Assembly: GCF_013085465.1 (NCBI RefSeq)
Contig: NZ_CP049838.1
Location: 6,882,001 to 6,946,000, forward strand
Length of the DNA: 64,000 nucleotides
Direction of reading: 5' to 3'
DNA from: Streptomyces asoensis
GTDB taxonomy: Bacteria; Actinomycetota; Actinomycetes; Streptomycetales; Streptomycetaceae
How positions within the stretch are numbered: the stretch's first letter is position 1; each line of letters opens with the position of its first letter. This document shows, piece by piece, positions 59,445-64,000 of the stretch. The notes below the pieces were generated by a model. The model saw only the letters and a list, made by a program, of their open reading frames with translations, ran no database searches and was not told where the DNA came from. The position numbers were made by a program, and so were the translations under genes.

Positions 59445-59492
59445 AGGGGTCTTAGACGACCGTGAGCCACTCACGGTTGTCCTAAGGCCCCT
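59445..59492 (+). terminator. Long terminator-like hairpin
   Basis: AGGGGTCTTAG...ACCGTGAG pairs with CTCACGGT...CCTAAGGCCCCT, an extended stem with a small internal loop, 17 bp after the stop of the membrane-protein gene. Confidence 0.8.
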
Positions 59493-59624
59493 CAGTCGCG
59501 TCTAAGGCGCCGTCCGCCGCCGAAGATGCGGAACTCTCCCGATGTGGCGGACCCCCCTGGGAGACGAAGGTTGAGGCATCGCAACAAGCGAAGCCGGAAC
59601 AACCGACCTCTCAGAGGACACACC

Positions 59625-59831
59625 ATGTACGAGTACGAGCTTCAGCAGGCCCGTTCCGCCGAACTGCGCCGCCGGGCCGAGCACGAGCGACTGGCCCGCG
59701 AGGTGGTCCGCGGCCGCCGCTCCGCCCGCCGCGAGGCCGCCGAACGCGCCGCCGAGCGGGCGGAGGGCGGAGCCGGGAGCGAGTCGCATACCCATCTCCT
59801 CCATCGGCTCCGGTTCGCCCGGCCGGCGTGA
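59625..59831 (+). CDS. Small basic protein (68 residues), probably coiled-coil
   Basis: The product MYEYELQQARSAELRRRAEH and what follows is rich in Arg, Glu and Ala (22 or so charged residues in the first 45), which suggests a single long helix, and ends in HTHLLHRLRFARPA. Small proteins of this kind are common in Streptomyces and their role is unknown. The ATG at 59625 follows AGAGGA. The stop overlaps a possible GTG start of the next gene. Confidence 0.72.
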   Translation: MYEYELQQARSAELRRRAEHERLAREVVRGRRSARREAAERAAERAEGGAGSESHTHLLHRLRFARPA

Positions 59832-59926
59832 ACGCGGGGGCGGGGGAGGGCGGCCGCACGGGGGTCGGCCGCCCTCCCGCCGGGGCCCCGGCGATATCCG
59901 CTGGGCTGTCGTCGCACCCGCGTGCG

Positions 59927-62900
59927 ATGCTCGCCCCCGTGGAGACCAGGTCCGTCAGCCCCGTCTTCGTCGGTCGCGCCGACGAGTTGCACACCCTGAA
60001 CGACGCGCTCTCCCGCGCCGCCGCGGGAGAGCCACAGGCGCTGCTCATCGGCGGCGAGGCCGGGGTCGGCAAGACCAGACTCGTCGAGGAGTTCACCGCT
60101 GCCGCCCACCGCGGGGGCGCCGTCGTCGCGCTCGGCGGCTGTGTCGAGATCGGCGCCGACGGACTGCCGTTCGCCCCGTTCTCCACCGCACTGCGCGCAC
60201 TGCGCCGGGCCCTGCCGGACGAACTGGCCACCGCCGCGGCCGGCCAGGAGGAGGAACTCGCCCGGCTGCTGCCCGAACTGCGCGAGACGGCGCCCGGACG
60301 ACGCCACGACGAGGAGGGCATGGCCCGCCTCTTCGAACTCACCGCCCGACTCCTGGAACGCGTCGCCGCCGAGCGCACGGTCGTGGTCGCCCTGGAGGAC
60401 CTGCACTGGGCCGACGCCTCCACCCGCCATCTGCTGTCCTATCTGCTGCGCACCCTGCGCACCGGCCGCCTCGTCGTCCTCGCCACCTACCGCGCCGACG
60501 ACATCCACCGCCGCCATCCGCTGCGCCCCCTGCTCGCCGAACTCGACCGGCTGCGTACCGTCCAGCGCCTCGAACTCGCCCGCTTCACCCGTGACGAGGT
60601 CTGCCGTCAGGTCGCCGGCATCCTCGCCGCCGAACCCGACTCCGTCCAGGTCGACGACATCTTCGAACGCTCCGACGGCAACGCCTTCTTCGTCGAGGAA
60701 CTCGCCGTGGCGGCACACGAAGGCTGCTGCACCGGCCTCACCGACACCCTGCGCGACCTGCTGCTCGTCCGCGTAGAGGCGCTGCCCGAGAGCGCCCAGA
60801 AAGTCGCCCGGATCATCGCCGAGGGCGGCTCCACCGTCGAGTACCGGCTGCTCGACGCCGTCGCCCGGCTCGCCGAGGACGACCTCATCGAGGCACTGCG
60901 CGCCGCCGTCGGCGCCAACATCCTGCTCACCACCTCAGACGGGGACGGCTACCGGTTCCGTCACTCCCTGGTCCGCGAGGCCGTGAGCGACGATCTGCTC
61001 CCCGGCGAACGCGCCCGCCTCAACCGCCGCTACGCCGAGGCCCTCCAGGCCGACCCGACCCTCGTCCCCGCCGACGAACGCGTCATGCGGCTGGCCAGCT
61101 ACTGGTACCACGCCCACGACCCGGCGAAGGCGCTCCCCGCCGTCCTGGACGCCTCCGTCGAGGCCCGCTCCCGACGCGCCTACAGCGAGCAACTGCGGCT
61201 TCTGGAACGGGCGATGGAGCTGTGGGAGACGGTCCCCGAGGACATCCGGGCCGCCCTGCGCCCCGTCGACTACACGGAGGCCTATCCTCCCTGCGGCTGC
61301 GATCCGGCCACCACACCGCTGCGCTACCTCGACCTGATGGCCGAGGCCGCCGTCGCCGGCCGCTACTGCGGGGAACGCGAACGCGCCCTGAAGATCACCA
61401 AGCGGGCGCTGCGCCTGCTGGAGGACGAGGACGACCCCCTGCGCTCCGCCTGGTTCTGGGTGCAGCGCTCCCGGCTGACGCACTCCCTGGGCCGCGGTGG
61501 CGGTCGCGAGGAACTGGCCAGGGCCGAGGACCTGTTGCGCGGTCTGCCGCCCAACGAGGTGCACGCCGAACTGCTCACCCACATCGCCTGCTGGTCCTTG
61601 GTGCACGTCCCGGGACCCGAGGCCTATGGAGCCGCCGAGCGGGCCGTGGAGTACGCCCGCCTGGTCGGCGCCCGCGAGACCGAGCTCGACGCCCGCCAGG
61701 TCCTCGGCGTCCTCATGGTCGACGCCGGCCACATCGAGGCCGGCCTCGCGGAGCTGCACGAGGTCAGGGAACAGGCGCTCGCCGAGGACACTCCCTCCGT
61801 CGCGCTGAACGCGTACGTCAACCTCCCCTCCGAACTGGAGGGGATCGGCCGCTCCCGGGAGGCCGTGCCGATCCTTGAGGAGGGCCTCGCCTTCGCCAAG
61901 CGGCACGGACCGCCCGACGCCGAGGCATGGGTGTGGGGCAACCTCGCCGAATCCCTCCTCTCCCTGGGCCGCTGGGACGAGGCCGACCGGGCCTGCGCCG
62001 CCGCCGGAAGGGTGGGCCAGGGCGTGGCGGTCCGAGGCTTCCACGCCACCCTCCTCGCCGAACTCGCCCTCGCCCGCGGCGACCTCGCCGAGGCCGACCG
62101 TCAACTGGTCGCGGCACAGGGCTTTTTCGGCTCCCACGAACACGCCCCGCAGAACCACCTCCCCCTCGCCCGCCTAGCCATCGGACTCGCCGCGGCCCAG
62201 GGCCGCCCCCTGGACGCCCGCGCCCACCTCGCCCGCGCCCACGACCGCGACTTCCGGCCCGGCACCCAGCGCTACGCCTGGCCCCTGCTGCTCGCCGCGG
62301 CCTCCGCCGAGGGCGACGCCCGCGCGACCCCCGCCGCCGACCCCGGCCGCGCCGACCTCCTCGACCGCATCCGGGCGGCCGCCAGGAGGCTCGCCACGAT
62401 CGCGCCCGTCTGGCAGGCCCACGAACGCTGGGTCCGCGCAGAGCTCCTGCGCGCCGAGGGCCGGACCGACCCGGAGGACTGGGCCGAGGTGGTCGCCGCC
62501 TTCGAGTGTCTGGAACGGCCCTACGACCTCGCCCGCACCCGGCACCGCCTGGCCGAGGCCCTTCTCTCCGTCGGCGGTGACGACGAACGCGACCGGGCCG
62601 CCGAGCTGCTGCGCCTCGTCCACGCGGTCGCCGCGCACCTCGGCGCACGTCCCCTCACCGAGGCCGTCACCCTGCTCGGCCGGCGCGCCCGACTGTCCCT
62701 GACCCCCGCCGCGGGCCCGCCGGACACCCCGGCCGACCCCACCGACCCGCTGGCGACGCTGGGCCTGACCAGCCGGGAACGCGACGTCCTGCGTCTGGTC
62801 TCGGCCGGCCGCACCAACCGCCAGATCGCGGAGGTGCTCTTCATCTCCCCGAAGACGGCGAGCGTCCATGTCTCGAACATCCTGTCCAAGCTCGACGTCT

Positions 62901-62983
62901 CGGGCCGCGGCGAGGCGGCGGCGGTGGCCCACCGGCTGGGGTTGTTCCCGCCAGGGGTCGAAGAACGGCTGATCGCGCGATAA
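59927..62983 (+). CDS. Large ATP-binding LuxR-family regulator (LAL)
   Basis: The 1018-residue protein has an AAA/NB-ARC-like domain in its N-terminal part with Walker A GGEAGVGKTRL (about residue 42) and Walker B TVVVALEDLHWAD, a long central region of tetratricopeptide-like helices, and a C-terminal LuxR helix-turn-helix (LGLTSRERDVLRLVSAGRTN then RQIAEVLFISPKTASVHV). Such LAL regulators often activate secondary metabolism or sugar use. Two unusual cysteines occur in PPCGCDP. The start is uncertain: ATG at 59927 begins just before the conserved region, while a GTG at 59828 would overlap the previous stop. The partner genes are unknown. Confidence 0.88.
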   Translation: MLAPVETRSVSPVFVGRADELHTLNDALSRAAAGEPQALLIGGEAGVGKTRLVEEFTAAAHRGGAVVALGGCVEIGADGLPFAPFSTALRALRRALPDELATAAAGQEEELARLLPELRETAPGRRHDEEGMARLFELTARLLERVAAERTVVVALEDLHWADASTRHLLSYLLRTLRTGRLVVLATYRADDIHRRHPLRPLLAELDRLRTVQRLELARFTRDEVCRQVAGILAAEPDSVQVDDIFERSDGNAFFVEELAVAAHEGCCTGLTDTLRDLLLVRVEALPESAQKVARIIAEGGSTVEYRLLDAVARLAEDDLIEALRAAVGANILLTTSDGDGYRFRHSLVREAVSDDLLPGERARLNRRYAEALQADPTLVPADERVMRLASYWYHAHDPAKALPAVLDASVEARSRRAYSEQLRLLERAMELWETVPEDIRAALRPVDYTEAYPPCGCDPATTPLRYLDLMAEAAVAGRYCGERERALKITKRALRLLEDEDDPLRSAWFWVQRSRLTHSLGRGGGREELARAEDLLRGLPPNEVHAELLTHIACWSLVHVPGPEAYGAAERAVEYARLVGARETELDARQVLGVLMVDAGHIEAGLAELHEVREQALAEDTPSVALNAYVNLPSELEGIGRSREAVPILEEGLAFAKRHGPPDAEAWVWGNLAESLLSLGRWDEADRACAAAGRVGQGVAVRGFHATLLAELALARGDLAEADRQLVAAQGFFGSHEHAPQNHLPLARLAIGLAAAQGRPLDARAHLARAHDRDFRPGTQRYAWPLLLAAASAEGDARATPAADPGRADLLDRIRAAARRLATIAPVWQAHERWVRAELLRAEGRTDPEDWAEVVAAFECLERPYDLARTRHRLAEALLSVGGDDERDRAAELLRLVHAVAAHLGARPLTEAVTLLGRRARLSLTPAAGPPDTPADPTDPLATLGLTSRERDVLRLVSAGRTNRQIAEVLFISPKTASVHVSNILSKLDVSGRGEAAAVAHRLGLFPPGVEERLIAR

Positions 62984-63051
62984 TGGGGCAGGCCGGCAGG
63001 GAGGAAGCCGCACAGGCCACCGACCGTGATCCGGCCCGGCAGGGGAGAACG

Positions 63052-63231
63052 ATGTTCAACGCATTCGAGGACCTCTTCGCCCCGGGCCGCAAGCACACCC
63101 GGGACGAGCAGAACCGGCTGGAACTGACCAGGGAGGACGTCGGCGACGGCGACCCCGGGCGCGGGCCGATAGACCTCGCGTCCGGAAAGGTCGTGGTGCG
63201 GCCCTCCGAGCCGGCGGCGGAGGACGAGTGA
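63052..63231 (+). CDS. DUF6191-like small protein
   Basis: The 59-residue protein reads MFNAFEDLFAPGRKHTRDEQ and then RLELTREDVGDGDPGRGPID, a family found throughout Streptomyces, which I think is DUF6191. It is hydrophilic and acidic at the end. Function unknown. The ATG at 63052 follows GGGGAGA; an ATG at 62983, overlapping the LAL stop, would add 23 residues. Confidence 0.78.
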   Translation: MFNAFEDLFAPGRKHTRDEQNRLELTREDVGDGDPGRGPIDLASGKVVVRPSEPAAEDE

Positions 63232-63237
63232 CGCCGC

Positions 63238-64000
63238 TCAGCTCACCTCCAGCTCGAGGATCCGGTCGTCCCCCTTCTTCGGGTCGCCCCGGCCGTCCGT
63301 GTTGCTGGTCGTGACCCACAGCTTGTCGCCGCCCGCCGACACCACCGTGCGCAGCCGGCCGTACTCGCCCTGGAGGAAGGGCTGCGGGTCCGCCGAGGCC
63401 GCCGTGCCCTTCAGCGGGACGCGCCACAGGCGCTGCCCCTTCAGCCCCGCCATCCAGATCGAGCCCGCGGCGTAGGCGATGCCGCTGGGCGAGGCGTCGT
63501 CGGTGTGCCACTGGGCTATCGGGTTCCGGAACTTCGTGTCCTCGGACCTGCCCTCGGCCGTCGGCCAGCCGTAGTCGGCGCCCGGCACGATCGCGTTCAG
63601 TTCGTCCCAGGTGTCCTGGCCGAACTCCGCGGCGAACAGGCGCTGCTTGGAATCCCAGGCCAGCCCCTGCACATTGCGGTGTCCGTACGAGTACACCGGG
63701 GAGTCCGGGAACGGGTTGCCGGCGGCCGGTTCGCCCTCCGGGGTCAGCCGGAGGATCTTGCCGCCGAGGGACTTCTTGTCCTGGGCCAGGCCCCGGTCGC
63801 CGCTCTCGCCGGTGCCGACGTAGAGCAGCCGGTCGGGACCGAAGGCGATCCGGCCACCGTTGTGGATCATGCCCTTGGGGATGCCCTTGAAGACCGTGTC
63901 GGGCGCCCCCAGCTGGTCGCCGGACGGCCGCGCGGGGTCGTAGATCATCCGGACGATACGGTTGTCCGAGGCCGAGGTGAAGTACGCGTAGACCATGTGG
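63238..64000 (-). CDS. PQQ-dependent sugar dehydrogenase-like protein, N-terminal part outside the window
   Basis: At least 254 residues of the C-terminal part of a six-bladed propeller of the soluble glucose/aldose dehydrogenase (Gdh-B, YliI/Asd) family. The segment IHNGGRIAFGPDRLLYVGTG carries the catalytic-base and calcium-binding motif region; SYGHRNVQGLAWD, EFGQDTWDELN and DYGWP are the next conserved blocks. It probably oxidises aldoses with PQQ outside the cell. The frame is open to the window edge, so the start and signal are not seen. Confidence 0.9.
   Translation of the reverse strand, partial: HMVYAYFTSASDNRIVRMIYDPARPSGDQLGAPDTVFKGIPKGMIHNGGRIAFGPDRLLYVGTGESGDRGLAQDKKSLGGKILRLTPEGEPAAGNPFPDSPVYSYGHRNVQGLAWDSKQRLFAAEFGQDTWDELNAIVPGADYGWPTAEGRSEDTKFRNPIAQWHTDDASPSGIAYAAGSIWMAGLKGQRLWRVPLKGTAASADPQPFLQGEYGRLRTVVSAGGDKLWVTTSNTDGRGDPKKGDDRILELEVS

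Overview
The window is about 64 kb of very GC-rich DNA with strong third-position GC bias, frequent GTG starts, Tat-type and lipoprotein signal peptides, and actinobacterial marker genes (an EF-hand CabB-like protein, paired SseB proteins, a scabin-type ADP-ribosyltransferase, a GGDEF-EAL protein of the RmdB type). All of this points to a Streptomyces chromosome. From memory, gene content and order match the core-arm region of Streptomyces coelicolor around SCO5450 to SCO5510 (ldt pair, scabin-like gene, cabB, sdaA-glyA-gcvH-gcvT, oligopeptide transporter, nifS, mnmA, ligA, rmdB, gatC-gatA-gatB). That comparison could not be run here.

Layout. 1-650: 5' part of a Tat-exported sulfatase. 739-2970: glycogen debranching enzyme glgX, divergent from two lipoprotein L,D-transpeptidases (3.1-5.8 kb). 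5.8-6.1 kb: a terminator and an 82-bp tandem repeat. 6.1-10.6 kb: an enoyl-CoA hydratase, an anti-sigma-type ATPase, a deacetylase-like lipoprotein coupled to a beta-propeller lipoprotein, and a secreted scabin-type ADP-ribosyltransferase. 10.5-12.5 kb: a GNAT protein, a MerR regulator with its own promoter, and cabB. 12.5-16.8 kb: a disturbed region with two gene remnants, an F420-reductase-like gene, a DUF3662-ParA fusion and an IS630-like remnant. 16.8-21.5 kb: the minus-strand operon gcvT-gcvH-glyA-sdaA behind a tandem glycine riboswitch. It supplies two parts of the glycine cleavage system, serine/glycine interconversion and serine deamination. 21.6-24.2 kb: a P-loop protein and two SseB-like proteins. 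24.5-30.9 kb: a complete oligopeptide ABC transporter in the order C-A-B-D-F. 31-35.8 kb: a TRIC-like channel, an esterase, a thioesterase, a small lipoprotein, and a TetR regulator divergent from two small membrane proteins.

35.9-43.3 kb: the tRNA thiolation genes nifS (cysteine desulfurase) and mnmA, separated by a block of secreted proteins: an FGE-like Tat protein, a seven-repeat FG-GAP protein, a Tat multicopper oxidase and a Tat amidase. 43.3-46.9 kb: a hydrolase, DUF427, LOG-family, SDR and MetE-like genes. 46.9-55.3 kb: ligA, a GGDEF-EAL membrane protein and gatC-gatA-small membrane protein-gatB, which together make the Glu/Asp-tRNA amidotransferase. 55.4-64 kb: small membrane proteins, an MMPL transporter overlapping a GNAT gene, a large LuxR-family (LAL) regulator, a DUF6191-like small protein, and the 3' part of a PQQ-type sugar dehydrogenase.

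The most interesting points are the scabin-like DNA ADP-ribosyltransferase, the DUF3662-ParA fusion beside mobile-element debris, the FGE-like protein that has lost one of the two catalytic cysteines and sits behind three identical palindromes in a secreted-protein block, and a deacetylase whose catalytic Asp-Asp pair is replaced. No rRNA, tRNA or CRISPR array was recognised.
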